64,000 bases of DNA from CAZGSN01 sp964371655 (lineage in GTDB: Bacteria; Desulfobacterota; Binatia; HRBIN30): the NCBI GenBank assembly GCA_964371655.1, contig CAYJOD010000003.1:62001-126000 (forward strand), given 5' to 3'. Position 1 is the stretch's first letter, and every line of letters starts with the position of its first letter. The notes under the pieces were generated by a model. That model saw only the letters and a list, made by a program, of their open reading frames with translations, did not search any database and was not told where the DNA came from. Position numbers and translations under genes: made by a program. Of this stretch, positions 32,988 through 41,174 are shown piece by piece.

Positions 32988-34418
32988 ATGGCGCTGCACG
33001 AGGTACTCACACACGAGATCGACGCCGGACCGTCAGGTCCGCAGATCGGCGCGTTGTTCGACGTTGATCGCACCTTGATCGCCGGATTCTCTGCGTACGA
33101 GTTCCTGCGCGACGGCGTGCGCACGGGTGTAGTCGGGCCGCTTGCGCTCGGCGATGCCTTGGCAACGGCGCTACGGTTCCAAAGCCGGCAAATGGACTTT
33201 TCGGGGTTCGTGGCCGCGGTCAGCAGCATTATGCGCGGGCGCTCCGAAGCCGACTTCGAAGCCACCGGTGGCAGGATCTTCGCCGAGCGTCTGGCCGGCA
33301 GCATTTATCCCGAAGCGCGCGCTCTGGTCGAGGCGCATTTCCGCAAGGGGCACACCGTGGCTCTGGTGTCGGCGGCATCGCGTTATCAAGTCGAGCCGCT
33401 GGCGCGCGACCTCGGTATCGAGCACGTGTTGTGCACCCAGCTCGAAGTCCGAGACGGCAAGTTCACCGGTGCCGTCGTGCATCCAACCTGTTACGGCGAC
33501 GGCAAGGCGCTGTACGCCCGGCGCTTGGCGAAGCGAACCCACGTGCACCTGTCGCAGAGCTACTTCTACACCGACAGCCACGAAGACCTGCCGCTGCTGA
33601 ATATCGTCGGCAAGCCGCGGCCGCTGAACCCGGATCGCAGGCTGACGGAAATCGCCACGGCGCGCGGTTGGCCGACGCGACGCTTCAGCAGTCGCGGCAC
33701 TCCAAGCGTTACCGACGTGGTTCGCACCGGCCTGGCGATCGGGAGCATCGTGCCGTCGTTCCTACTCGGCTTGCCGGCGGCGGCGCTCGACGGCAGCTGG
33801 CGGCGCGCGGTGAATATCGCCACGGCGACGTGGGGAGAGCTGGGGGCGGCGCTGGCCGGTGTCGACGTTCGCGTCGTCGGCGAAGAGCATCTGTGGTCGC
33901 AGCGGCCCGCGGTCTTCACCTTCAACCATCAAAGTGGCATCGACATGCTGCTTATCGCCAAGCTGCTGCGTCGCGACGTCGTCGCCGTGGCCAAGCAGGA
34001 GCTGCGCAGCAATCCGATCTGGGGCCCGGTCTTCGCCTTGGCCGGCACCGTGTTCATCGATCGCTTCAACCGCGACAAAGCCATCGATGCGCTACAGCCC
34101 GCCGTCGATGCGCTACGCCAAGGTCTGTCGCTGGCGATCGCCCCCGAAGGGACGCGCAGTCCGACGCCACGACTGGGGCGCTTCAAGAAGGGGGCCTTTC
34201 ATCTGGCGATGGCGGCCAACGTGCCGATCGTGCCGATCGTGTTTCGCAACGCCCTCGACGCCCTACCCAAGCATGCGCTCATTGTCCGCTCGACCGTGAT
34301 CGAAGCGGTCGTGCACCCGCCGATCGCCACCGACACGTGGACGGCAGACAACCTCGACGACAAGATCGCATCGGTTCGCCGCCTCTACCTCGAGACCCTC
34401 GGGCAACAGGAGGAGTAG
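32988..34418 (+). CDS. HAD-IB phosphatase fused to 1-acylglycerol-3-phosphate acyltransferase
   Basis: A 476-aa two-domain enzyme. The N-terminal HAD-IB domain (about 18-225) has the phosphoserine-phosphatase-like DXDXT motif ALFDVDRTLI (D25, D27), the motif II segment ALVSAASRYQ, and SHEDLPLL near motif III. The C-terminal PlsC domain (about 285-470) has TFNHQSGIDML (H314, D319), VFIDRFNRDKA and IAPEGTRSPTPRLGRFKKG. It would acylate lysophosphatidic acid at the membrane; the phosphatase substrate is unknown. The upstream frame continues to 32820, but ATG 32988 begins the domain with a GAAAGG site close by. Confidence 0.93.
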   Translation: MALHEVLTHEIDAGPSGPQIGALFDVDRTLIAGFSAYEFLRDGVRTGVVGPLALGDALATALRFQSRQMDFSGFVAAVSSIMRGRSEADFEATGGRIFAERLAGSIYPEARALVEAHFRKGHTVALVSAASRYQVEPLARDLGIEHVLCTQLEVRDGKFTGAVVHPTCYGDGKALYARRLAKRTHVHLSQSYFYTDSHEDLPLLNIVGKPRPLNPDRRLTEIATARGWPTRRFSSRGTPSVTDVVRTGLAIGSIVPSFLLGLPAAALDGSWRRAVNIATATWGELGAALAGVDVRVVGEEHLWSQRPAVFTFNHQSGIDMLLIAKLLRRDVVAVAKQELRSNPIWGPVFALAGTVFIDRFNRDKAIDALQPAVDALRQGLSLAIAPEGTRSPTPRLGRFKKGAFHLAMAANVPIVPIVFRNALDALPKHALIVRSTVIEAVVHPPIATDTWTADNLDDKIASVRRLYLETLGQQEE

Positions 34419-34475
34419 GCGCGAGCGGCGGCACGGCGGGACAGCTCCCCCACCGCGATCGTGATACAAGAGGGA

Positions 34476-34618
34476 TTCACCGCTGAGGCGCAGAGAGCGC
34501 AGAGAGGAGAAAGCCAGGAGCCCGAGCCTCTCAACAAACTCTCTTCGAAATGAGTTCCAAACACGCTCCTGAATCATGCCTCGCCCTAATCTCCGCGCCT
34601 CTGCGTCTCTGCGGTGAA
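34476..34618. repeat. GCAGAGAC mirror repeat (family A), copy 3
   Basis: The left arm TTCACCGCTGAGGCGCAGAG and the right arm CTCTGCGTCTCTGCGGTGAA are near reverse complements, separated by about 85 bp. It lies between the convergent HAD-PlsC and metX-metW genes and could act as a bidirectional terminator. Confidence 0.8.
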
Positions 34619-34646
34619 AATCGTTCGGCTGCGTTCGCGATCCTCT

Positions 34647-36455
34647 TCACCGGCTGAGGACGAAGATCGCGACGTCGGCGTTCAAGTTCGGATCGTCGCT
34701 CACCCAGTTCCCGGTTTCACTGTCGAGGTAGACCTTGCGGTGCATGCGGATTCCCTTGGCGTTGCAGAAGTCCTCGACGTCGGCAATCGAGGGGAAGCGG
34801 CGGTTCGGGGTATTGTACCACTCGAAGCGGTAGGCGCCGCCGCCCTTCGGCGAGCGCCCTTCGCGATACAGCATCGCGCGCAGCTTGTGGTAGGCGAAGT
34901 TCGGGAAGCTGACGATGCACTGGCGCCCAACCCGCAGCATCTCGTTGAGAATTCCCTCGGTGTCGACGATCGACTGCAACGTCTGCGACAAAAGCACGAC
35001 GTCGAACGAAGCATCCGTGAACCAAGACAGACCGTGCTCGAGGTCGGCCTGGATCACGTCGAGGCCACGCACGACGCTGGCGAGGACGGCGCGCTCGTCG
35101 AGCTCGACGCCGACCAGGCGCCCGGCACCGCGCTTGCGCAAGCGTGATAGCAGCTCGCCCTGGCCGCAGCCTAGATCGAGGACACTGGCGTCGGGCGCGA
35201 TCAGATCGAGAATCACGTCGTAGTCGAGCCGCTGGTCGTGGAAGATGCTCGTCGGTTCGATTGGTATCTGCAGCGCCTGCGGTGCGGATGAGCGCGGCGC
35301 CTCACCACCGGCGCGGGCAAGAAACGCAGCCACCATGCCGCCGTAGATGTCGACCTTTTCCTCCAGCAGAAAGGCGTCATGTCCGCCGGAAGCCTGGACG
35401 TCGCAGTAGGTCACCGAGCGCCCGGCGGCGATCAAGGCCTCGACGATGTGACCGCTCTGCTCCGGCGGGAACAGCCAGTCGCTGGAGAAGCTCAGCACCA
35501 GCCACGGGCAGCTGCTACGTCCCAACACGTCCTGCAGCTCGGCGCGCGTCGCCCCGAAATCGAAAAGGTCCATCGCCATCGACAGGGTCACGTAGCTGTT
35601 GGCATCGAAGCGCTCGACGAACTTATGCCCCTGGTAGGCCAGGTAGGAGCCCACCGAGAACTTCTTCTCGAACGCGGTCGCGATCTCGCGCGGTCGCAGG
35701 CGGCTGGGGCCGAACTTGGCGGTCATCGATTCGCGCGACAGGTAAGTGATGTGTGCCAGCATGCGCGCCAGGGCCAGGCCGACGGTGGGGCCGTTGCCGT
35801 GCTCATAGTATTGGCCGCCGTGGTAGCCCGGGTCGCGCAGGATGGCGTTGCGACCGACGACGTCGAACGCCAGCGCTTGGCTGGTGAGACGGGGCGACGT
35901 CGCCAGCGCGATGCAGCTGCGCACGCGTCCTGGATCACGCACGGCGAAGCTCATCGCCTGGTGGCCGCCGAGCGAGCCACCGACGACGGCACGCAACGTA
36001 TCGAGACCGAGATGATCGGTGAGACGCCGATGCACGTCGACCATGTCGCCGACCGTGAGCGCCGGAAAGTCAGCGCCATACGGGTGGCCGTTGTGTGGAT
36101 TGATGCTGTTGGGGCCGGTTGTGCCACGGCAGCCACCGAGCACGTTGGGGCAAATCACGAAATAGCGCTCGGTGTCGATCGGCTTGCCGGCACCGACGAG
36201 TACCTCCCACCAGCCCGGATCGTCCTCGGCACTGTGTCGCGCCACGTGCGAGTCGCCACTGATCGCATGACAGATCAACACGGCGTTGTCGCGCTGCGCG
36301 TTGAGCCGACCGTAGGTTTCGTAGGTTACCGTGACCGCCGGCAGCCGACCGCCGAGCTCGAGGCTCAGTGCGGTGTCGAAGGTCACCTGCTGCGCGTGCC
36401 GCAAAGGCACGGCGCTGCGCAGGCTGTCGCTACTATCGAAGGTCGGCTCTGACAT
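34647..36455 (-). CDS. metX: Homoserine O-acetyltransferase fused to MetW-type methyltransferase-fold protein
   Basis: A 602-aa fusion. Residues about 15-380 are MetX, an alpha/beta hydrolase that acetylates homoserine from acetyl-CoA. The nucleophile S161 lies in VVGGSLGGHQAM, and the acid and base are in SSDWLFPPEQ and ASGGHDAFLLEE. CPNVLGGCRGTTGPNSINP is a MetX hallmark. Residues about 400-602 are MetW, with SAM-binding VLDLGCGQGELL, LSQTLQSI and EWYNTPNRRFPSI. In many proteobacteria metX and metW are separate neighbours; here they are one gene. MetW is thought to support MetX activity. The metY gene follows on the same strand upstream, completing direct sulfhydrylation. Confidence 0.97.
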   Translation of the reverse strand: MSEPTFDSSDSLRSAVPLRHAQQVTFDTALSLELGGRLPAVTVTYETYGRLNAQRDNAVLICHAISGDSHVARHSAEDDPGWWEVLVGAGKPIDTERYFVICPNVLGGCRGTTGPNSINPHNGHPYGADFPALTVGDMVDVHRRLTDHLGLDTLRAVVGGSLGGHQAMSFAVRDPGRVRSCIALATSPRLTSQALAFDVVGRNAILRDPGYHGGQYYEHGNGPTVGLALARMLAHITYLSRESMTAKFGPSRLRPREIATAFEKKFSVGSYLAYQGHKFVERFDANSYVTLSMAMDLFDFGATRAELQDVLGRSSCPWLVLSFSSDWLFPPEQSGHIVEALIAAGRSVTYCDVQASGGHDAFLLEEKVDIYGGMVAAFLARAGGEAPRSSAPQALQIPIEPTSIFHDQRLDYDVILDLIAPDASVLDLGCGQGELLSRLRKRGAGRLVGVELDERAVLASVVRGLDVIQADLEHGLSWFTDASFDVVLLSQTLQSIVDTEGILNEMLRVGRQCIVSFPNFAYHKLRAMLYREGRSPKGGGAYRFEWYNTPNRRFPSIADVEDFCNAKGIRMHRKVYLDSETGNWVSDDPNLNADVAIFVLSR

Positions 36456-36481
36456 CTAGCCTTGATGTGACGGAAAAGGAC

Positions 36482-36627
36482 GCACCGCAGAGACGCTGAG
36501 GCGCCGAGGAAGAGACTCTTCGGAGCGAACCTGAAGAATCCGCAACTGCATTGTTGATGGCCTTTGAGTCTTGGCCATCTGATCACTTTCGCAGGGATTT
36601 CTCTGCGTCTCGGCGCCTCTGCGGTGA
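36482..36627. repeat. GCAGAGAC mirror repeat (family A), copy 4
   Basis: The left arm GCACCGCAGAGACGCTGAGG and the right arm CTCGGCGCCTCTGCGGTG mirror each other across about 90 bp. It fills the space between metY and metX-metW. Confidence 0.8.
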
Positions 36628-36648
36628 AGATCGTTTGTCATATTGAGG

Positions 36649-37959
36649 CTAGCCCTGGGACGCGCGCAGGGCCTGGTCGAGGTCGGCGATGATGTCGGCG
36701 CTATCCTCGATACCGATCGACAGGCGCACGTACTCCGGCGTCACGCCCGTCTGCGCTTGCTCTTCGGTGCTGAGCTGCGAGTGCGTCGTCGAGGCTGGAT
36801 GAATGACCAGCGTCTTGGCATCGCCGATGTTTGCCAGATGGCTGCAGAGCTTGACGTTCTTGATGAAGCGGACGCCGGCGTCGCGGCCGCCCTTGATTCC
36901 GAAGCCGAGGACCGCACCCTGTCCGCTCGGCAGATAGCGCTTGGCGCTGGCGTGATCGGGATGGCTCGCCAGCCCTGGGTAGTTCACCCATTCCACCAGC
37001 GGATGCTTCTGCAGGAACTCGGCAACCGTGACGGTGTTGGCGCAGTGTCGCTGCATGCGCAGGTGCAGGGTCTCGAGGCCGAGCAGAAACAGAAACGCCG
37101 CAAATGGGCTCATGCAGGCACCGGTGTCGCGCAGCCAGTGGGTGCGGATGTGCAGAATGTAGGCGATGTTGCCGACCGGGCGCAGCGCCTCTTCGAGGAC
37201 AACGCCGTGATACGACGGATCGGGCGCGCAGAATTCCGGCCATTTCTGCGGCGTCTTTGCCCATGGAAACTTGCCGCTGTCGACGATGACACCGCCGATG
37301 TGCACGCCGTGACCACCGATGAACTTGGTCGTCGAGTAGACGACGATATCGATGCCGTGCTCGATCGGGCGCAGCAGCATCGGTGTCATCACCGTGTTGT
37401 CGCAGATCACCGGTAGGTCGAGAGCGTGCGCGGCGTCGGCAATGCCGCGGAAGTCCGGCACGTCGTTCTTCGGATTCCCCAAGCTCTCCAAGTACACGCA
37501 GCGTGTGTTCGCGTCCGCGAGCTCGGCAATCTTCTCGGGATGGTGCGGATCGAAGAAGCGCACCTCGATGCCGAGCTTCACCAGCGTCTGCGTGAACAGC
37601 GTCCACGTGCCGCCATAGAGGCTCGTCGCCGAAATGAAATTCTGGCCGCTGTGGCAGATCGTCAGCAACGCCGCCGTGATCGCCGCCTGCCCGGAGGCGA
37701 AGGCCAAGCCGGCGGCGCCGCCGTCGAGCGCCGCCAGACGCTTCTCGAGCACGTCGTTGGTCGGGTTCATCAAGCGCGTGTAGATGTTGCCGAACTCCGC
37801 CAGCGCAAACAGGCTGGCGGCGTGCTCGGGGCTGTCGAACACGTACGACGTCGTCGCGTAGATCGGCACCGCGCGTGCCTTCGTGGTCGGATCGACCTCC
37901 TGGCCCGCATGCACGGCGAGGGTTCCAAGCCCTGGGGTACGTTTCTGATCGGCGCTCAT
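36649..37959 (-). CDS. metY: O-acetylhomoserine aminocarboxypropyltransferase (sulfhydrylase)
   Basis: A 436-aa Cys/Met-metabolism PLP enzyme that makes homocysteine from O-acetylhomoserine and sulfide. Typical marks are GNIYTRLMNPTNDVLE, FASGQAAITAAL, VYLESLGNPKNDVPD, CDNTVMTPMLLRPIEHGID, and the PLP lysine in STTKFIGGHGVHIGG. The end is LSIGIEDSADIIADLDQAL. The long insert around 225-245 (FPWAKTPQKWPEF) is characteristic of MetY rather than MetB or MetZ. It lies upstream of metX-metW on the same strand, separated by a mirror repeat. I saw no SAM riboswitch upstream. Confidence 0.96.
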   Translation of the reverse strand: MSADQKRTPGLGTLAVHAGQEVDPTTKARAVPIYATTSYVFDSPEHAASLFALAEFGNIYTRLMNPTNDVLEKRLAALDGGAAGLAFASGQAAITAALLTICHSGQNFISATSLYGGTWTLFTQTLVKLGIEVRFFDPHHPEKIAELADANTRCVYLESLGNPKNDVPDFRGIADAAHALDLPVICDNTVMTPMLLRPIEHGIDIVVYSTTKFIGGHGVHIGGVIVDSGKFPWAKTPQKWPEFCAPDPSYHGVVLEEALRPVGNIAYILHIRTHWLRDTGACMSPFAAFLFLLGLETLHLRMQRHCANTVTVAEFLQKHPLVEWVNYPGLASHPDHASAKRYLPSGQGAVLGFGIKGGRDAGVRFIKNVKLCSHLANIGDAKTLVIHPASTTHSQLSTEEQAQTGVTPEYVRLSIGIEDSADIIADLDQALRASQG

Positions 37960-38038
37960 GATTCCTCCTCAGAAAAGATTGACACTGCAATTAACCATCG
38001 GGACGCGGGCGGCGCTAGTCCGCGAATCTCACAGAGAC

Positions 38039-38196
38039 TTCACCGCAGAGACGCAGAGGCGCGGAGAGGAAGATATTCCGAGAAGAATTGCACATCCGCC
38101 GGAACAGCAGAGTGTACGGAATCGATCCGGCCAAGATCATGATTTCTTCCAACCATCCAAAGCTTTCTCTGCGTCTCGGCGTCTCTGCGGTGAGAA
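38039..38196. repeat. GCAGAGAC mirror repeat (family A), copy 5
   Basis: The left arm TTCACCGCAGAGACGCAGAG and the right arm CTCGGCGTCTCTGCGGTGAG mirror each other across about 100 bp. It lies between the lipase-like gene and metY. Confidence 0.8.
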
Positions 38197-38211
38197 ATCC
38201 AGGCAGCGTAG

Positions 38212-39492
38212 TCACGATTCGAGCCAGCGCCGCATCTGCTCGTAGACGTCGGGATGGTTGAGCAGCTGCATGTGCGTCATCGGGCCAAAGTGACGGCCGT
38301 CGCCGAAGGGGACGCGCAGATGGCGCCAGCGTCGACTCGGTGTGGCACTGGCCTCGCGTACCATCCAGTCGCCGATCGCGACGCCGAGAGGGTGGCGGGG
38401 GTCGCGTGTCAGGGTGGCGGCGACGAAGTAATGGTTGGCACCTTCGAGGAGTGGCACAGCGCCGGTACGGTCGTCGAGCAACGCATCCGGATCGCCACCG
38501 TGCCAGTGCTCATCGAGGATGGCGCCGAAGCGCAGGTCTTTGATGGCGGCGCTGCGCTTGTTGATGAAGGTGGCCAGCGCCCGACTGACGTCGAAGCGAT
38601 CGAGAACCCACGCGGCGACGTTGCCGAACTTCTCCAACGGCGCGCCCAGATGCGGCGAGCCCAGGAAGAAGACGTGGCGCACGTGCGACGCCCAGCTCAG
38701 GCCGTCGCGCCTCGCATAGTGACAGGCACTGCGCACCACCAATCCACCGAGGCTGTGGCCGACCACGACGATCTCCTCGACCGGCACTGGCCAAGCGCTG
38801 ACGACGCGCTCGAGGAGAGCGGCGAGACGCGCGCCGTTTTCGGAGATGTGCAGGCCGCTGTTGTAGCGCACGTAGAGCGGTGTGTGTCCGAGATCGTCAC
38901 GCAAGCGCGAGCCGTAGGTGGTGCGGTCGTCGCCGTAGTGCTCTTGGGCATAGAAGCGCCAAGTGCTCTCATTGCCAGCGAGACCATGGACGAACAACGC
39001 CAAGCGCGGCGAGGCGTCGGGAAAGGCGGCCGCCAGGGCCTCGCGTTCCGGCGCGACCATCTGCTCGCCGTTGCGTAGCGCCATGGTTACCGCCAGCGGA
39101 TTGCGGTCACGCTCGAGACGGTCGCCGGCGACGCCGTTGATCGCGGCCACGGCCAGATCCGCGGCGGAGCCGGCGCGCGGCTCACGGTCTTCGATCGCAG
39201 CCGCATTGGCCGCGGCCTTCGCAGCGACGGCGAGAACATCGATGCCGGCACGCATGCCGCCGTAGATCCCGGCGGTAACGCCGTCGTGAAGAGCACGCAC
39301 GAGCTCCGACACCTCGCCGACGCCGGGAGCGAAACGTAGCGCCGCAAACGGCTTGCTCGCGATTGCCGCGTGCATGTCTTCGACCGTGGCCAGACCGTCC
39401 TGCAATACGCCGGTTGCGGCATCGATCGCACCTTCGAGTCGGGTTCGCTCCGCTGTGGCGCTCCCGGTTGCGCCGAAGGGTACTTGTTTCAC
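38212..39492 (-). CDS. Alpha/beta hydrolase (lipase/esterase, PGAP1-like)
   Basis: A 426-aa hydrolase. The start GTG 39492 has GGAGG six bases upstream; the upstream frame has no good site. The first about 170 residues are helical and unfamiliar. The hydrolase domain (about 170-420) has the oxyanion stretch LALFVHGLAGNE, the nucleophile serine in VVVGHSLGGLVVRS, and HVFFLGSPHLGAPLEK. The catalytic histidine is probably in FGPMTHMQLLNHPDVYE. The pattern is like lipases and GPI-deacylase-like PGAP1 relatives. No signal peptide is seen. Substrate unknown. Confidence 0.88.
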   Translation of the reverse strand: MKQVPFGATGSATAERTRLEGAIDAATGVLQDGLATVEDMHAAIASKPFAALRFAPGVGEVSELVRALHDGVTAGIYGGMRAGIDVLAVAAKAAANAAAIEDREPRAGSAADLAVAAINGVAGDRLERDRNPLAVTMALRNGEQMVAPEREALAAAFPDASPRLALFVHGLAGNESTWRFYAQEHYGDDRTTYGSRLRDDLGHTPLYVRYNSGLHISENGARLAALLERVVSAWPVPVEEIVVVGHSLGGLVVRSACHYARRDGLSWASHVRHVFFLGSPHLGAPLEKFGNVAAWVLDRFDVSRALATFINKRSAAIKDLRFGAILDEHWHGGDPDALLDDRTGAVPLLEGANHYFVAATLTRDPRHPLGVAIGDWMVREASATPSRRWRHLRVPFGDGRHFGPMTHMQLLNHPDVYEQMRRWLES

Positions 39493-39574
39493 GTCACACC
39501 TCCCTGGCCCAGTCATCATGGTTCCCGCCGAATTCATTAACCATACCCACACCCGGCGCTGCAACGCGCATCGT

Positions 39575-39836
39575 GGCGCAGGCTGAAGTCCTGCGCGGCT
39601 TTGCACATAAATTCGTCGTGGGACGATCTGTGGACACGATCAGTTGTGGAGTGCGGTGGCTTGCCACCGCTTTGTCCGATTCGGCGCCGTGAGCCGTGGG
39701 GCGACAGAAAAGCGGGAGCAAGCTCCCGCACTCCAAAGCGCCCCCGGCCGAATTTATGTGCAAAGCCGTCCTGCGCCTACAGCCCGCCTTCGCGGGCTAT
39801 GCAAGAATGTAGGTGCAGGACGGCTTTGCGCATAGA
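39575..39836. repeat. Nested repeat: GCTTTGCACATAAATTCG arms enclosing GGGAGCAAGCTCCCG arms
   Basis: The outer arms read GCGCGGCTTTGCACATAAAT at about 39594 and CGAATTTATGTGCAAAGCC at about 39751. Between them sits a pair of the AGTGCGG.. / ..CCGCACTCCAAA repeat (39651-39680 and 39718-39745). A third, partial outer arm, GACGGCTTTGCGCATA, lies at about 39817. With the promoter at 39854-39882, these fill the 446-bp gap before the porin gene. Confidence 0.75.
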
Positions 39837-39853
39837 TCCTCCCTTCTGTTCAC

Positions 39854-39882
39854 TTGACAGTTCGCGGCGCTCCCCGTTAAGT
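39854..39882 (+). promoter_or_regulatory. Sigma-70-like promoter for the porin operon
   Basis: TTGACA (39854-39859), a 17-base spacer and TTAAGT (39877-39882) lie 57 bp before the porin start at 39939. Agreement is perfect in the -35 box and moderate in the -10 box. Confidence 0.6.
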
Positions 39883-39938
39883 CGGCGGATCATTAGCAAT
39901 GTTGCGGCAACCGACTCTGGTATTCGAGGAGAGGGGAC

Positions 39939-41174
39939 ATGATGAAGAGCACACGTCTTGCGTTCTTGGTTGGGCTTGCGTCGATGCAGCTACTGCGGCC
40001 GTTTCCGTTGCATGCGGTGACCTTTGGCGGCGACGTCGTCGAACCGCCGAGCGGCAGGACGCTCATGGAGCGATTGAGCGATCGCCCCAAGAAGACGTTC
40101 ATGCCGATCGAGTGGAGCAACAAGGACTGGTCGATCTCGCCCTGGGGTTACGTCCGACTCGAATACGAGAGCGTGCAGAACGACGACCGTGTCACCAATC
40201 CGCCGATTGGACGCAACGATGGTTTCATTCTCGACAACGCCCGGCTGGGGCTTGATCTGACCTATCGCGATCAGCTGAGCTTTCTGATGTCGTTGGAAGG
40301 CGCCAGCGACATCCAGAACAGCTTCAATTCGCCGAGTGGCCAAATCGACGTCCGCCTGCGCGATGCCTACGTCCGTTGGGACCCGATTCGATACATCGGC
40401 ATCCAGGGCGGACAGTTCAAAGCTCCGTTCGACGCCGAAGATCTGCGCCCGACTCCCGATCTGTTGTTCGCGTCGACCGCGGTTGGTTGGCAGGGCGTGT
40501 TGGCGGGCCGCGGGTATCAGGAAGCCGGGATTTCGCTGGATCGACAGCTCGGCGTGATGCTCTCGCCGAACGCCCCGATTCGCTACGGCGACTTCGGCGG
40601 CATGTACTACTTCATGATCGGCAACGGCAACGGCACCAACCAATTGCTCAACGACAACAGCCGTCTCACCATCATCGGGCGCGTCGAGGCCATGTATTCC
40701 AAGCTCGTCACTCTCGGCGCCGCCGGCTTCACCAATGATCGCACCATCGCCGACCCTCCGAACCAAGCGCGTGAAGATGACACCGGCGTCGCCGCCGACT
40801 TGATGATCAATCCCGATCCGTTCGAGGTCTTCTTCCAGTTTGGACAAGTGGAGACCGACTTCCCGACCACCGGTGTGTCGAGCCGAATCCGGCGCACCTG
40901 GCATGCCCAAGCCGGCTACCGCATCGACACTCCGTGGTCCTTCAGCGTCACCCCGGCCTATCGCTACGCGTTCTACGATCCGTGGGCCAACGCCGGCTCC
41001 AACTCCGGCGCCAGCGAAAACGCCCTGGCGCTGTACTACCACACCTTTGGCATGCGCCTCGCCCATACCGGGCTGCCGCTGACGTTGTTCATCAACTACA
41101 CGCTGGCCGAGGAACAAAATCCACGGCAGCTCACCAACGACCAGTTCCAGATCTTGGCCCAGGTAGTCTTCTAG
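39939..41174 (+). CDS. Phosphate-selective-porin-type outer-membrane protein (OprO/OprP family)
   Basis: A 411-aa outer-membrane beta-barrel. Residues 1-26 are a signal peptide ending LHAVTFGG. It lacks cysteines and has alternating hydrophobic strands. Hallmarks of the porin O/P family are FILDNARLGLDLTYRDQLSF, YVRWDPIRYIGIQGGQFKAPF, and a final aromatic residue (QVVF). The start has AGGAGAGGGG upstream. The stop is directly followed by the next ATG (TAGATG), so it is co-transcribed with the PHP lipoprotein. The porin may admit the substrate of that protein; phosphate selectivity is not provable here. Confidence 0.9.
   Translation: MMKSTRLAFLVGLASMQLLRPFPLHAVTFGGDVVEPPSGRTLMERLSDRPKKTFMPIEWSNKDWSISPWGYVRLEYESVQNDDRVTNPPIGRNDGFILDNARLGLDLTYRDQLSFLMSLEGASDIQNSFNSPSGQIDVRLRDAYVRWDPIRYIGIQGGQFKAPFDAEDLRPTPDLLFASTAVGWQGVLAGRGYQEAGISLDRQLGVMLSPNAPIRYGDFGGMYYFMIGNGNGTNQLLNDNSRLTIIGRVEAMYSKLVTLGAAGFTNDRTIADPPNQAREDDTGVAADLMINPDPFEVFFQFGQVETDFPTTGVSSRIRRTWHAQAGYRIDTPWSFSVTPAYRYAFYDPWANAGSNSGASENALALYYHTFGMRLAHTGLPLTLFINYTLAEEQNPRQLTNDQFQILAQVVF

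Noticed and set aside
37960..38038. SAM riboswitch upstream of metY
   Set aside because: Only about 80 bp before a repeat; no matching stems seen.
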